Shown piece after piece: positions 16,881 to 25,248 of a stretch of DNA of 64,000 nucleotides; position 1 is the first letter of the stretch; each line of letters opens with the position of its first letter. Under the pieces are notes generated by a model. It saw nothing but the letters and a program-made list of their open reading frames with translations, did no database searches and was not told where the DNA came from. The position numbers and the translations under genes were made by a program. The stretch lies in contig CAZBGQ010000007.1 in NCBI GenBank assembly GCA_964491515.1, positions 10,025-74,024 of the forward strand. The letters run 5' to 3'. The stretch comes from CAZBGQ01 sp964491515 (GTDB lineage Bacteria; Patescibacteriota; Gracilibacteria; UBA1369; UBA12473).

Positions 16881-18128
16881 TTATGCGATACGGATATCTG
16901 GTGGTGTGTGTTTACTTGGATTAATCTTGTGTAAGAGACCTTGAAGACGATTTCGTTCATCATCATAAGCCAATGCCATTTCCGGATCTTCATCTTTGAA
17001 TTCTCTAATTCCTTGAATCATAATATCTACACGATCCACTAACTGATCTTCGTAACGGTCTAATTTTCGACGGGATGCTTTTTGTAGCAGGTCTTGACTA
17101 GCGTCGGCTGCTAAATCGGCGTAATCAAAAATAACCTTAAATTCTTCACGCCCGTGGCCGCCGCTACCGTCATCGCCCCCATATGAGAGTCGCCTTGCCG
17201 TAGCAAGAAGAGATTCCCTCTTTCCTTCGGGGATGTAGGTTCCATCCTTGATGGCAGCCTTATCTTTCTTGTACTTCTCTTTTAAGGGGCCTCTTTCTGC
17301 CTTGGAGCTGGCGATCCACTGTTTATTGGCTTCGATCATCTGATCTTCATGGGCAATGCTTGCTTTGACTTCATCGACCTGAGCTTGAGCTACTTTCAGC
17401 GGTTCTATTTTTTGTTTAAGCATATCTCTTCGGCCACGAATCATTCTCCGTTGAATTTCTCGATCCGCATCGGTGGTAAACTCCAGCTTGTCTTCAAATG
17501 AATCTCCATAAATAGCCGCGAATAATTGTTGATCGGTCGCATCAATCGCTTGTTGTGCCGTCAATCCATAATTATGAGCTTCATCAAAACTGGCCATTTG
17601 TGTGTCGAGATTTCCTTGAGCCGTATCAAGATCGCTTCTTAGCATTTTTTTATTTTCTTTTGAGGCATCGATATCTTCTTCGTATATGCGGATTCGATTG
17701 TCTAAGACTTCATTGTAGCTCTCATGGGCACGATCGACTCCTCTGTCTGCATCATCGGTTATCCCGCTCAAAATACGCTTTCTTTCAAGTATGTTTGCGC
17801 CAGCGAGTTCAGCGGAAAACTGATCAGGATTCACGATTTTATTGTAGTCACCAGAGATAGCATTGCACTGCGAAGGATCTAATCCACAGTCACTCAGCAC
17901 TTGACTTAATCGATCGCCCCCATAAGAAATCATTGCGACTGCCTCACCATAATAACCATCATTAAGGGTGTAGATTGCCTGCTCTAGACAGCTAGAGAGC
18001 GCATCTGGATCCCCGTTTAATTCGGTTAACGCGTAGATTGTCTCTTCCATTGAAAGTTCGCTGTCGGATAGCTGCGGGGCTGCAACCTGGGCTTCGACAC
18101 TACGATCTGGACCGGCTTCTGAGGCCAT
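16881..18128 (-). CDS. Hypothetical coiled-coil protein, 415 aa
   Basis: I do not recognise this protein. It is soluble, with no signal peptide. Residues 25-100 contain ELNGDPDALSSCLEQAI and a Cys-containing loop (LSDCGLDPSQCNAISGDY). Residues 125-290 form long charged helices typical of coiled coils (KENKKMLRSDLDTAQGNL and ASIAHEDQMIEANKQW). The C-terminal part is again helical. It is first in the operon with the 61-aa protein, the beta-CASP nuclease and the antiporter, all within 9 nt of each other. The neighbourhood hints at an RNA-related or envelope stress role, but nothing in the sequence proves it. Confidence 0.7.
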   Translation of the reverse strand: MASEAGPDRSVEAQVAAPQLSDSELSMEETIYALTELNGDPDALSSCLEQAIYTLNDGYYGEAVAMISYGGDRLSQVLSDCGLDPSQCNAISGDYNKIVNPDQFSAELAGANILERKRILSGITDDADRGVDRAHESYNEVLDNRIRIYEEDIDASKENKKMLRSDLDTAQGNLDTQMASFDEAHNYGLTAQQAIDATDQQLFAAIYGDSFEDKLEFTTDADREIQRRMIRGRRDMLKQKIEPLKVAQAQVDEVKASIAHEDQMIEANKQWIASSKAERGPLKEKYKKDKAAIKDGTYIPEGKRESLLATARRLSYGGDDGSGGHGREEFKVIFDYADLAADASQDLLQKASRRKLDRYEDQLVDRVDIMIQGIREFKDEDPEMALAYDDERNRLQGLLHKINPSKHTPPDIRIA

Positions 18129-18155
18129 GTTGTGGCAGTTTAATGCTCATTATTA

Positions 18156-18184
18156 TCTTTATATTTTACCATATTTTCACGTTA
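18156..18184 (-). promoter_or_regulatory. Promoter of the coiled-coil/nuclease/antiporter operon
   Basis: On the minus strand TTTAAC is followed by a 17-bp spacer and TATAAA just upstream of the 415-aa gene. The -35 box overlaps the T-tract of the terminator of the preceding unit. Confidence 0.55.
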
Positions 18185-18186
18185 AA

Positions 18187-18217
18187 AACAAGCACCCACC
18201 TAGAGGGGATGCTTGTT
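18187..18217 (-). terminator. Intrinsic terminator after the 70-aa gene
   Basis: On the minus strand AACAAGCATCCC pairs with GGGTGCTTGTT (a strong stem with one bulge) and is followed by TTTTTAAC. It ends the repeat-protein/70-aa transcript. Confidence 0.8.
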
Positions 18218-18239
18218 CTTGAGGGGTTGTAATTAAGCT

Positions 18240-18452
18240 TTAGGCCTCGTCGAGACCTTCTAGTGCAGCATCAGGATTGTTCTTGGCGCTATCAGCAGCT
18301 TCTGCTGCTTCACGTTTTCCGCGAGCTAGCTCGCTAAACTCTCCCATAAGCTTTGCTTTCATTTGCTCCACATCCTTATCAAAGTCTAAAAGGATTTGTT
18401 CCGCCTTCTTGGCGAATGCTTGATTTTTTTCTTCTTGAGTTTGAGTACTCAT
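18240..18452 (-). CDS. Hypothetical helical protein, 70 aa
   Basis: I do not recognise this small charged protein. It starts MSTQTQEEKNQAFAKKAEQI and looks like one long amphipathic helix with a Gly/Ala/Asp-rich tail (EAADSAKNNPDAALEGLDEA). It lies 27 nt after the tandem-repeat SH3 protein, shares its terminator, and has TAAC 9 nt before ATG, so it is probably expressed with it. Confidence 0.65.
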   Translation of the reverse strand: MSTQTQEEKNQAFAKKAEQILLDFDKDVEQMKAKLMGEFSELARGKREAAEAADSAKNNPDAALEGLDEA

Positions 18453-18479
18453 AATGTTTTGGTTAAATTAATGTTTATA

Positions 18480-19885
18480 TTATCCTAAATATGTGGCGGA
18501 TCCATCACTTTTTCCAACAGCGACCCATCCTTGATCACAAGATGCCCACTTGTATCCATCTTCTTCAATGGCCTCTGGCGGGTCAAGTAACACACTGACT
18601 TTTTCACCTTTTTTGACTACCCCACTCTGATCTGCATGAACACTCGGAGAGGTACGAACACGTAGGATACTTGCTTTGACTTCCAGTTCAACTGGGACTC
18701 CAACTTCAGTTTCGACTGAGGCCTGGTAAAGCTCTGAGCTTACTTGTCCGCGTCGTGACGCCAATGCATCTTCGTATCGTGACATGATAGGAGCTGCTTC
18801 TGAAGCAACGACATCATAGCCTGCGCCAGCTAGATCTCCCATGTAATCAACTCCTCGTCCCATTTCTGCGTATCCAGTCCCTGTGGCCTCCGCAAAGGCA
18901 TCCGTCCCAGCCACGATTCCATCTCCAGCGGCTTCTAGTCCTCGTCCCATTTCTGCGTATCCAGTCCCTGTGGCCTCTACAAATGCATCCGTCCCAGCCA
19001 CAATTCCATCTCCAGCGGCTTCAACTCCTCGTCCCATCTCTTTATATCCAGTCCCTGTAGACTCTACTACTGCATCTGTCGCAGCCACGATTCCATCTCC
19101 AGCGGCTTCTGCTCCTCGTCCTATTTCTTTATATCCAGTCCCTGTGGCCTCTGCAAAGGCACTTGCCCCAGATGCGATTGCATCTCCAGCGGCTCCTGCT
19201 CCTCGTCCATATTCTTTATATCCAGTCCCTGTGGCCTCTACAAATGCATCCGTCCCAGCCACAATTCCATCTCCAGCGGCTTCAACTCCTCGTCCCATCT
19301 CTTTATATCCAGTCCCTGTAGACTCTACTACTGCATCTGTCGCAGCCACGATTCCATCTCCAGCGGCTTCTGCTCCTCGTCCTATTTCTGCGTATCCAGT
19401 CCCTGTAGACTCTACTACTGCATCTGTCGCAGCCACGATTCCATCTCCAGCGGCTTCTGCTCCTCGTCCTATTTCTTTATATCCAGTNNNNNNNNNNNNN
19501 NNNNNNNNNNNNNNNNNNNNNNNNNNNNNNNNNNNNNNNNNNNNNNNNNNNNNNNNNNNNNNNNNNNNNNNNNNNNNNNNNNNNNNNCCACGATTCCATC
19601 TCCAGCGGCTTCTGCTCCTCGTCCTATTTCTTTATATCCAGTTGAGAGAGGCTCAGCGACGTATTTATCCCATACACCGGCGCCCCAACTTAGTGCTCCA
19701 TCAACTTTTGCATCGACGTATTCACTCGCTGCCTCCATTCCAGCATCAGCGGCTTCTTTAAGCTGATCTTTGGCTTCGTCTGCACGTTCTGCAGAGTCAG
19801 CAGCTTCTGGAGCTCCATCTAAATAGACCATACGGTCGTTTTTCTCTCCGAATAGAGAGCGGGCGAAATTCTTTAGAAATTTCAT
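18480..19885 (-). CDS. 29-residue tandem-repeat protein with C-terminal SH3b domain (interrupted by assembly gap)
   Basis: One gene is split only by 100 Ns at 19488-19587. The N-terminus (start at 19885) reads MKFLKNFARSLFGEKNDRMV, followed by an Ala/Glu-rich helical stretch (AADSAERADEAKDQLKEAAD). Then come 29-aa (87-bp) repeats built on GTGYKEMGRGVEAAGDGIVA and GTDAFVEAT. One unit is visible before the gap and about eight after it. The last 75 residues form an SH3b domain (ASILRVRTSPSVHADQSGVV ... GYKWASCDQGWVAV), a typical peptidoglycan- or envelope-binding module. There is no clear signal peptide. The frame differs across the gap because the gap length is arbitrary. Repeat number is unknown. 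Confidence 0.75.
18867..19650. repeat. 87-bp tandem repeat array (coding)
   Basis: Near-identical 87-bp units (29 codons), for example the match at 18874 and 18961, make up the centre of the SH3b protein gene. Two unit types alternate (ending in DAVVES or DAFVEAT), giving a 174-bp higher-order period. The array is interrupted by the N gap, so the true copy number is not known. Confidence 0.85.
19488..19587. other. Assembly gap (100 N)
   Basis: Exactly 100 Ns lie inside the 87-bp repeat array. This is a scaffold placeholder whose real length is unknown; the repeats probably caused the assembly break. Confidence 0.95.
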
Positions 19886-19941
19886 AATTCTTTTTGTTAA
19901 AGATTTTTATTTTGTGATGATTCTTTTTGAACCATCAAATA

Positions 19942-19970
19942 AGTTTACTCTTATTTATGCGCTGCGTCAA
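19942..19970 (-). promoter_or_regulatory. Promoter of the tandem-repeat protein
   Basis: On the minus strand TTGACG (19965-19970), a 17-bp spacer and TAAACT (19942-19947), starting just after the capA stop. The leader is about 50 nt and contains TAAC 10 nt before ATG. Confidence 0.65.
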
Positions 19971-19972
19971 GC

Positions 19973-20980
19973 CTACTTCCGCCTCTTAACCTGAGACTTG
20001 ATGATGTCGAAGACGGTTTCTTTGACATCGATAGTATTGGGGCGTCGTGGGTCGAGAGATTTCTTAAGTGTAATGGTGAGGCCTAAACCTTCCTGAACGT
20101 CGTCCTGAAAATACTGATCGAATACAAAATTCCCAAGGGAGTAGTATATAGGAGTGCCGTGATAGACTTCGCTGGATTGGATAACATGTGGGTGATGCCC
20201 GATGATGAGATCCGCACCCGCATCCACCATAGCATGTGCTTGTTCGACCTGATCCGGAGATGGCTCATGTTGGTATTCGGTGCCCCAATGAATCGTTACG
20301 ATTGTAAAATCTGCATCGGTTTCTGCAACGCGAATGTTTTCGTTCAATTCTTCGAAATCGAGGAGATCTTGAAGTGTGTGATTCACTCCTAAAAATGTAA
20401 GGGTGGTTTCTTTTACGGTGGTTGTCCATGAAGTTCCTGGACGTAAGCCAGCGGCATCTCCGAAATGATGGATGCCGGCCTCTGTCAGATTAAGGCGCGT
20501 TTGAGTGACACCATATTCTCCCATGTCGTACGCGTGATTGTTGGCAAGTGTTAGCAAATTAAATCCGTATTTCTTGATTGTATCAACCACAATTGGTTTA
20601 AAATTAAACATCATCGCAGTCCCGGGGTTGGTATAGTTGGCATCAGAAATTGGTCCTTCTAAATTGGCAAAAAGAAAGTCTGGCTCTGGTAGGAGTGCCG
20701 TGCCATCTTCCGGGGCGAGCATGGTTTCCAGCAGCTCTGGGAAAAACTCAAAAGGGTAATCATGTCCATTCCTTTCCATGAGAGTCCATACATATCGGCC
20801 CATCATTAAATCTCCAAATGCAACTATCGTAACTGGTTCTGTATCTCGTTGTTTGGCACCCCACGAAGTAACGTCTCGTAGTGAAGCTTGGTTTGCTTCG
20901 GAAAGTTCGGACAGTCCACCCTCCCCGGCTAAGGTTAAGATAAATATGGCGATAGCGGTGGTGATTAGCTTGAGCATCAT
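19973..20980 (-). CDS. CapA-family metallophosphatase-like protein
   Basis: Proteins of this family (PGA_cap domain) resemble calcineurin-like phosphatases and act at the envelope, classically in poly-gamma-glutamate capsule formation. An N-terminal signal/anchor (about residues 1-20, LKLITTAIAIFILTLAGEG) is followed by the motifs AFGDLMMGRYVW, FANLEGPISD, LANNHAYDMGEYG, IHWGTEY and IGHHPHVIQ, with SLGNFVFDQ near the end. The length of 335 aa is normal. Its start overlaps the stop of the RelE-like gene (ATGA), which places it in an antitoxin-toxin-capA operon. No other capsule genes are nearby. Confidence 0.88.
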   Translation of the reverse strand: MMLKLITTAIAIFILTLAGEGGLSELSEANQASLRDVTSWGAKQRDTEPVTIVAFGDLMMGRYVWTLMERNGHDYPFEFFPELLETMLAPEDGTALLPEPDFLFANLEGPISDANYTNPGTAMMFNFKPIVVDTIKKYGFNLLTLANNHAYDMGEYGVTQTRLNLTEAGIHHFGDAAGLRPGTSWTTTVKETTLTFLGVNHTLQDLLDFEELNENIRVAETDADFTIVTIHWGTEYQHEPSPDQVEQAHAMVDAGADLIIGHHPHVIQSSEVYHGTPIYYSLGNFVFDQYFQDDVQEGLGLTITLKKSLDPRRPNTIDVKETVFDIIKSQVKRRK

Positions 20981-21222
20981 AGGTCTTGATAGGTTTGATC
21001 GTCTCGGTAGGTAATTTTTTTAACTAGGAATTTCCCTTCCTTCTTTTCAAAGATAATCCTAATACGCCCCTTCCGCAAACGGTATAAATTTGATTTTCCC
21101 TTGAGTCGCCTGACATCACACCCTCTTAAATCTCCTACAAGGATTTTCTCAATCAGCTCCAGAATTGAACGAGCGATTTCAGGGTTTTGTTTTCTCAAGA
21201 ACTTAACAAGTTTATCCACCAT
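20977..21222 (-). CDS. RelE/ParE-superfamily toxin
   Basis: This 81-aa protein has the RelE/ParE fold pattern: two N-terminal helices (DKLVKFLRKQNPEIARSILE), then basic strands with GCDVRRLKGKSNLYRLRKGR, IRIIFEKKEGKFLVKKITYR. The Arg/Lys-rich centre and KITYRDD end are typical of ribosome-dependent mRNA interferases of this superfamily. It overlaps the antitoxin gene by one base (TAATG) and capA by ATGA. Whether it is an active toxin is not known. Confidence 0.82.
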   Translation of the reverse strand: MVDKLVKFLRKQNPEIARSILELIEKILVGDLRGCDVRRLKGKSNLYRLRKGRIRIIFEKKEGKFLVKKITYRDDQTYQDL

Positions 21223-21449
21223 TATTTGAGTGATTTTTTAAGAGCCTTATAAAATTCATTCAACTCCACTCCTTCTCCTGCATTGAACTCATCGGCATCG
21301 AAAAATATCTCTTCCTCCTCGAGTGGAGTAATGATGAGTTTATCCTCCTCCATCACCGCTTTGAAGTGAGTGGTTTTGAATTTAGTGCGCCATTTTTTGG
21401 GAAGGGTTATTTGTCCGGTCCCGAAGAGCTTTAGGATGGTGGAGTTCAT
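21222..21449 (-). CDS. AbrB/SpoVT-type antitoxin
   Basis: The 75-aa protein starts MNSTILKLFGTGQITLPKKW, the swapped-hairpin AbrB/MazE DNA-binding pattern (GQITLPKKWR). A C-terminal acidic tail (EEEEIFFDADEFNAGE) probably binds the toxin. The frame extends to ATG 21476, but the -10 box (21481-21486) puts the transcript start near 21474, so ATG 21449 is the start. AbrB-type antitoxins more often pair with MazF or VapC; pairing with RelE is less common. Autoregulation is likely from the palindromic promoter. Confidence 0.8.
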   Translation of the reverse strand: MNSTILKLFGTGQITLPKKWRTKFKTTHFKAVMEEDKLIITPLEEEEIFFDADEFNAGEGVELNEFYKALKKSLK

Positions 21450-21480
21450 TATGTATGATTTATTATATAATTTCATAATT

Positions 21481-21509
21481 ATTATAATTTACATAAATTA
21501 TATAGTCAA
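21481..21509 (-). promoter_or_regulatory. Strong promoter and operator-like palindrome of the antitoxin operon
   Basis: On the minus strand TTGACT (21504-21509), 17 bp and TATAAT (21481-21486). The spacer contains the inverted repeat ATAATTTATGTAAATTAT (arms ATAATTT/AAATTAT), a plausible operator for AbrB-type autoregulation. Confidence 0.75.
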
Positions 21510-21587
21510 GCCACCCCACCCATTTTAAGCCTACCAAAGTCACATGACGAAAACCTTTCAAAAAGATGAACGAATAAAGTGGACCAC

Positions 21588-22028
21588 TTAATAGTGATAC
21601 TTTCGCCCTTCCACAATCATGAATCCACGGTAGATTTGCTCCAGTAAGAACAGCCGTACCATCTGATGAGTGAAGGTCATTTTTGATAAAGATAATGAGT
21701 GATCGGCGAGGGCAAGGGTTTCAGGGGTGAAGCCGTGCGGACCTCCAACAATGAAACAGAGTTTGCCGCCTTCGAGATCGCGCTGCTTTTCTAGAAATTC
21801 GGCGAACTTCTCAGAGGTCATTTGCTTGCCGGTGAGATCGAGTGCTACCAGGGTGTGACCTTCGGGAATTTTGGACTGAAGGTCGTGATTTTCGGTGGTT
21901 TGATCGGAGGTTTTTACGGTGATGGTAGTGAGATCGCAAAACGCTCCCAACCTTTTGAGGAACTCTTTTTCAAGCTCAAGGGCGGCAGTGTCTTTGGTTT
22001 TTCCAACTTGAAGAATGACTATTTTCAC
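21588..22028 (-). CDS. rlmH: 23S rRNA pseudouridine-1915 N3-methyltransferase (RlmH)
   Basis: RlmH methylates pseudouridine 1915 in helix 69 of 23S rRNA. The SPOUT-fold signatures are present: LVALDLTGKQMTSEKFAEFL, CFIVGGPHGFTPETL, SLSKMTFTHQMVRLFLLEQI and the end IVEGRKYHY. The length (146 aa) is normal. It begins with GTG (22028) overlapping the stop of the upstream SLH gene (GTGA), so the two are translationally coupled. That arrangement with a surface protein looks incidental. Confidence 0.92.
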   Translation of the reverse strand: MKIVILQVGKTKDTAALELEKEFLKRLGAFCDLTTITVKTSDQTTENHDLQSKIPEGHTLVALDLTGKQMTSEKFAEFLEKQRDLEGGKLCFIVGGPHGFTPETLALADHSLSLSKMTFTHQMVRLFLLEQIYRGFMIVEGRKYHY

Positions 22029-23794
22029 AGAGTTCTTAGGTTGATGATGATTTTGGCAGCTTGAGCACGCGTGAGTAGATCATGTGGACCAAACCGTCTA
22101 TTTCCGTATCCATCAATGATCTCCAATTCGTAGGCTAGAAGCACGTTGTGAGCAAACCAATCGTGTATTCCCACATCCAGAAAAGTCGCGTACGAACTCA
22201 CCGTTTCCAATTCCTCCAGCTCTTCTAATTTCATCAAAATAGTGATGGATTCTGCCCGTGTTATGGACTGATGCGGACGAAACATACTATTGCCATATCC
22301 TTGCACAAGGTTGGCTCGATACGCGCTTTCAACATAGGAATAATGCCAGTCCCCGGGACGAGAATCGTCAAACATATTCCCAAGTAAATCTGTCGGGATT
22401 TCATACCCAAGGCCAATAAATGCCATCTTTAAAAATTCAGCACGTGTGACCGGTTGATTGGGTCGAAATTCGCCTTTTTCATAACCGGAGATGGCATCAG
22501 CTTGTTGCAATGCTTCAATGTATGCTTTCCCCCAATGTTGATTGATGTCTGTGAACGCAGTTATATATAGTTCAAAAGCTGGACTATTTACTATCCAGGT
22601 GTCGACTAAATTGAACTGAATATAGTAGTTGTCGGGAGTGAGCGTTCGAAGCAAGCTTGGGAAAATCGAGATTTTCTCTGAGTACGAATCACCCGGTAAA
22701 ACTTCAATCCAAGAAATCGTTTCATCACAGTTCCACTCAAGCGGATCAGCAAGTTCTTCTGTGTCCGCATAATACAACGTGAGTGCGGGTGTACATTCAC
22801 TGAGAGGAATTTGATAAGATGTGTCTCCATTATTGGTGATTTCCCAGGTTCCAATCACTGATTTAGTTTTGAGGTAACGTTCTCGATCCAAATTGACTGA
22901 CATTTCTACCGTCCCATTTAAAATGAAATTTTTATCAGCACTGGGGATAGTCGGATCTGTGATCCATTGTCCTTCGACCGCCCCATTCATGTCCACATGC
23001 ACAGAATACTGACCCTGAGGTTCCGCAGCCATGGATTCCAAACTTAAGGTCTCCTGCCACTCAAGGGTTTCTTCAGATTTAATGGTTATGCTTTCAAGCG
23101 CCTCAGTGCAAAAACGATCTGTCACATTGTCGAGCACACCATTTTCATAAGGAATCAATACATCAAAATAACATCCGTTTGAAAATGTAATGGTCTTGTC
23201 TTCAAGCGCAGTGTTCTTGAGATAAATAGTGGCAATGAGTTCGTCATCCCATCCAAATTTGGATGCATTCAGGGATACTCGACTAGTGATGGGATTAACT
23301 TCGACCGGTCCTCCGCTGTAGGTGAAAATGGCAGACTCGACATCCACCACTCCTGTCATGTCCTCCGTGAGTGCGGTACTGGTGACACTGGTTTCTACCA
23401 CGACTTGATAATCGCCGGCCCCATCATCTACCAAGGCAGCTAAATCAAAATCGGTTTCATACTCTAAAATTCTGCCCCGAAACAATGAGGTGGGAATGTC
23501 TTGAGAATCTAAACACGTCTCCATTAGCGGCTCGAATGTTTCATCATCTACGGGGACCTTTCCTATAGATACTTCAAATAAGCATTCATCTGGGAAACTG
23601 AGGTCCACGTCATACAATAGATTATTTTTGACCTCGAACGTCATATACAAATGGCTATCCCAATCGTATTCAGATTGGTTGACTTGAAGATCGGTATCCA
23701 ACAAAGGAAGTAATTCTGTCTCGGCCGTTGCCAACGGGATCAGGCTCAGACCGAGGAGTCCCACGATTAAACTCGTGATGAATGTTTTTTTCAT
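22025..23794 (-). CDS. Secreted BsuPI-like repeat protein with three SLH domains
   Basis: A signal peptide (about residues 1-24, ending ATA) precedes three related beta-rich segments of about 130 residues. Each contains a pattern like YMTFEVKNNLLYDVDLSFPD or IYLKNTALEDKTITFSNGCY with paired Cys, which recalls BsuPI (intracellular protease inhibitor) domains. Residues about 410-589 hold three SLH domains: FRPNQPVTRAEFLKMAF, FRPHQSITRAESITIL and FGPHDLLTRAQAAKII. The protein is probably anchored to the cell wall polymer. TAAC is 11 nt before the ATG. Its TGA stop overlaps the rlmH GTG start. Confidence 0.85.
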   Translation of the reverse strand: MKKTFITSLIVGLLGLSLIPLATAETELLPLLDTDLQVNQSEYDWDSHLYMTFEVKNNLLYDVDLSFPDECLFEVSIGKVPVDDETFEPLMETCLDSQDIPTSLFRGRILEYETDFDLAALVDDGAGDYQVVVETSVTSTALTEDMTGVVDVESAIFTYSGGPVEVNPITSRVSLNASKFGWDDELIATIYLKNTALEDKTITFSNGCYFDVLIPYENGVLDNVTDRFCTEALESITIKSEETLEWQETLSLESMAAEPQGQYSVHVDMNGAVEGQWITDPTIPSADKNFILNGTVEMSVNLDRERYLKTKSVIGTWEITNNGDTSYQIPLSECTPALTLYYADTEELADPLEWNCDETISWIEVLPGDSYSEKISIFPSLLRTLTPDNYYIQFNLVDTWIVNSPAFELYITAFTDINQHWGKAYIEALQQADAISGYEKGEFRPNQPVTRAEFLKMAFIGLGYEIPTDLLGNMFDDSRPGDWHYSYVESAYRANLVQGYGNSMFRPHQSITRAESITILMKLEELEELETVSSYATFLDVGIHDWFAHNVLLAYELEIIDGYGNRRFGPHDLLTRAQAAKIIINLRTL

Positions 23795-23816
23795 AAGAAA
23801 GGGAGGTTAACTAACG

Positions 23817-23845
23817 TTGCCACACAGGGTTCTTGTCTCTATTAT
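23817..23845 (+). promoter_or_regulatory. Promoter of rlmD (near-leaderless)
   Basis: TTGCCA (23817-23822), a 17-bp spacer and TATTAT (23840-23845), ending 9 nt before ATG 23855. The predicted leader is about 3 nt. Confidence 0.7.
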
Positions 23846-23854
23846 TGCAGGACC

Positions 23855-25237
23855 ATGGATTTGAAGAAAGGACAAATTGTGCCACTTATGATTGAACGGC
23901 TTGCTTATGGCGGCGACGGGATCGGCAAATATGAAGGTCGGGTGACCTTTGTACCAAACGTTGTGCCTGGTGATCAGTTGCAAGTGGCGCTCACAAAAAT
24001 CAAATCAAACCGGATGGAAGCTCATCTAGAAGAGTTGGTTGTGCCTTCTCCTGAACGAATCCAACCGCGATGTAGCCATTTTGATGTATGTGGAGGATGC
24101 ACCTGGCAAATGTTGCCATATGAAGATCAATTGAAATATAAAGAACAGCAAGTGAGAGAGGCATTGCACCATGTGGGAGGATTTCCGGAGGAACTGGTGG
24201 ACCGCGTAGTTCGCCCAATTCTTGGCTGTGAAACTCCATGGGCGTATCGGAATAAAATGGAATTTTCGTTTGGAACTCCCAGCCTGGAAGACCAGACTCC
24301 CATGCTGGGATTGCATAAGCCCAAGCAACGTTATTCCGTCTTCAATTTGAATGAATGTTTTTTGCCGTCTCCAGTGATGGCCGAGATTGTGACGAAAGTA
24401 CGAGAATTTGTGTTAGAGGAGAAACTAACAGTCTATCATGAAGGCCGACGAGAAGGCCTTTTACGAAATCTCCTGATTCGAGAAGGCGTGCACACCGGTG
24501 AATTCATGGTGGCGTTGTTGACGTCCGGAGAACCGTTTGAGGCGGCGGATCGATTTAAAGAATTGTTCGAGGGAGATGAGCGCATCGCGTCGACGTTGCA
24601 TGTAGTAAAAATTCAGCAAAGGGGCGTGAGAACGTCATATCAAACAAAAGTACTAGCGGGAAATCCAGTGATTCATGAAGAACTTCGTCTTGAGGATGGA
24701 CGATCGCTGCGCTTTGAAATTTCACTTGAAGCGTTCTTCCAACCCAACACAAAACAAGCTGAACTTCTTTATGGACAAGCCATTACGTTGGCTGGATTGA
24801 CCGGGGATGAAGTGGTTTATGATTTGTACTGTGGAACGGGCACGATTGGTATGTTCTGTGCGCATGCTGCTAAAGAAGTGGTGGGCATTGAGCTCAATGC
24901 GGAGGCGGTTGAAAATGCGCGCAAAAATGCAACACACAATGAACTTGAGAATATCCGGTTTGCGGCTGGCGATGTTGGGAAAATGCTGGACTCATCACTC
25001 CCCACTCCGGATGTGGTGATTGTGGATCCTCCACGAGCCGGTCTTCAAGGCGATACTCCACACAAAGTTGCGGATCTTCAAGCCCCGAAACTTGTTTATG
25101 TCTCCTGTAATCCGGCAACATTGTCCCGAGATCTTCAGCTATTCACGCAACGTGGATACAAGATTGAAGCGGTCCAACCTGTTGACATGTTCCCTCACAC
25201 CTATCATATTGAGACCGTTGTTTGTTTGTCCCTCTAA
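23855..25237 (+). CDS. rlmD: 23S rRNA (uracil-C5)-methyltransferase, RlmD/RumA family
   Basis: This SAM-dependent RNA methyltransferase makes 5-methyluridine, classically at U1939 of 23S rRNA. An N-terminal TRAM domain (residues about 1-58) is followed by an iron-sulfur cluster site CSHFDVCGGCTW, with a fourth Cys in NLNECFLPSP. The methyltransferase domain has VYDLYCGTGTIGMFC (SAM loop), VIVDPPRAGL and the catalytic Cys in YVSCNPATLSRDL. At 460 aa it is full length. Related enzymes target U747 or tRNA U54, so the exact site is inferred. The promoter lies immediately upstream, predicting an almost leaderless mRNA. Confidence 0.92.
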   Translation: MDLKKGQIVPLMIERLAYGGDGIGKYEGRVTFVPNVVPGDQLQVALTKIKSNRMEAHLEELVVPSPERIQPRCSHFDVCGGCTWQMLPYEDQLKYKEQQVREALHHVGGFPEELVDRVVRPILGCETPWAYRNKMEFSFGTPSLEDQTPMLGLHKPKQRYSVFNLNECFLPSPVMAEIVTKVREFVLEEKLTVYHEGRREGLLRNLLIREGVHTGEFMVALLTSGEPFEAADRFKELFEGDERIASTLHVVKIQQRGVRTSYQTKVLAGNPVIHEELRLEDGRSLRFEISLEAFFQPNTKQAELLYGQAITLAGLTGDEVVYDLYCGTGTIGMFCAHAAKEVVGIELNAEAVENARKNATHNELENIRFAAGDVGKMLDSSLPTPDVVIVDPPRAGLQGDTPHKVADLQAPKLVYVSCNPATLSRDLQLFTQRGYKIEAVQPVDMFPHTYHIETVVCLSL

Positions 25238-25248
25238 CCTCCCCTTCC

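Noticed and set aside
18867..19650. Regular 87-bp repeats that could look like a CRISPR or satellite array
   Set aside because: The repeats are exact multiples of a codon (29 aa), stay in frame and encode one protein with variable positions; there are no unique spacers.
21450..21476. ATG 21476 as the start of the antitoxin
   Set aside because: The -10 box at 21481-21486 predicts transcription start near 21474, so the upstream ATG is not transcribed.
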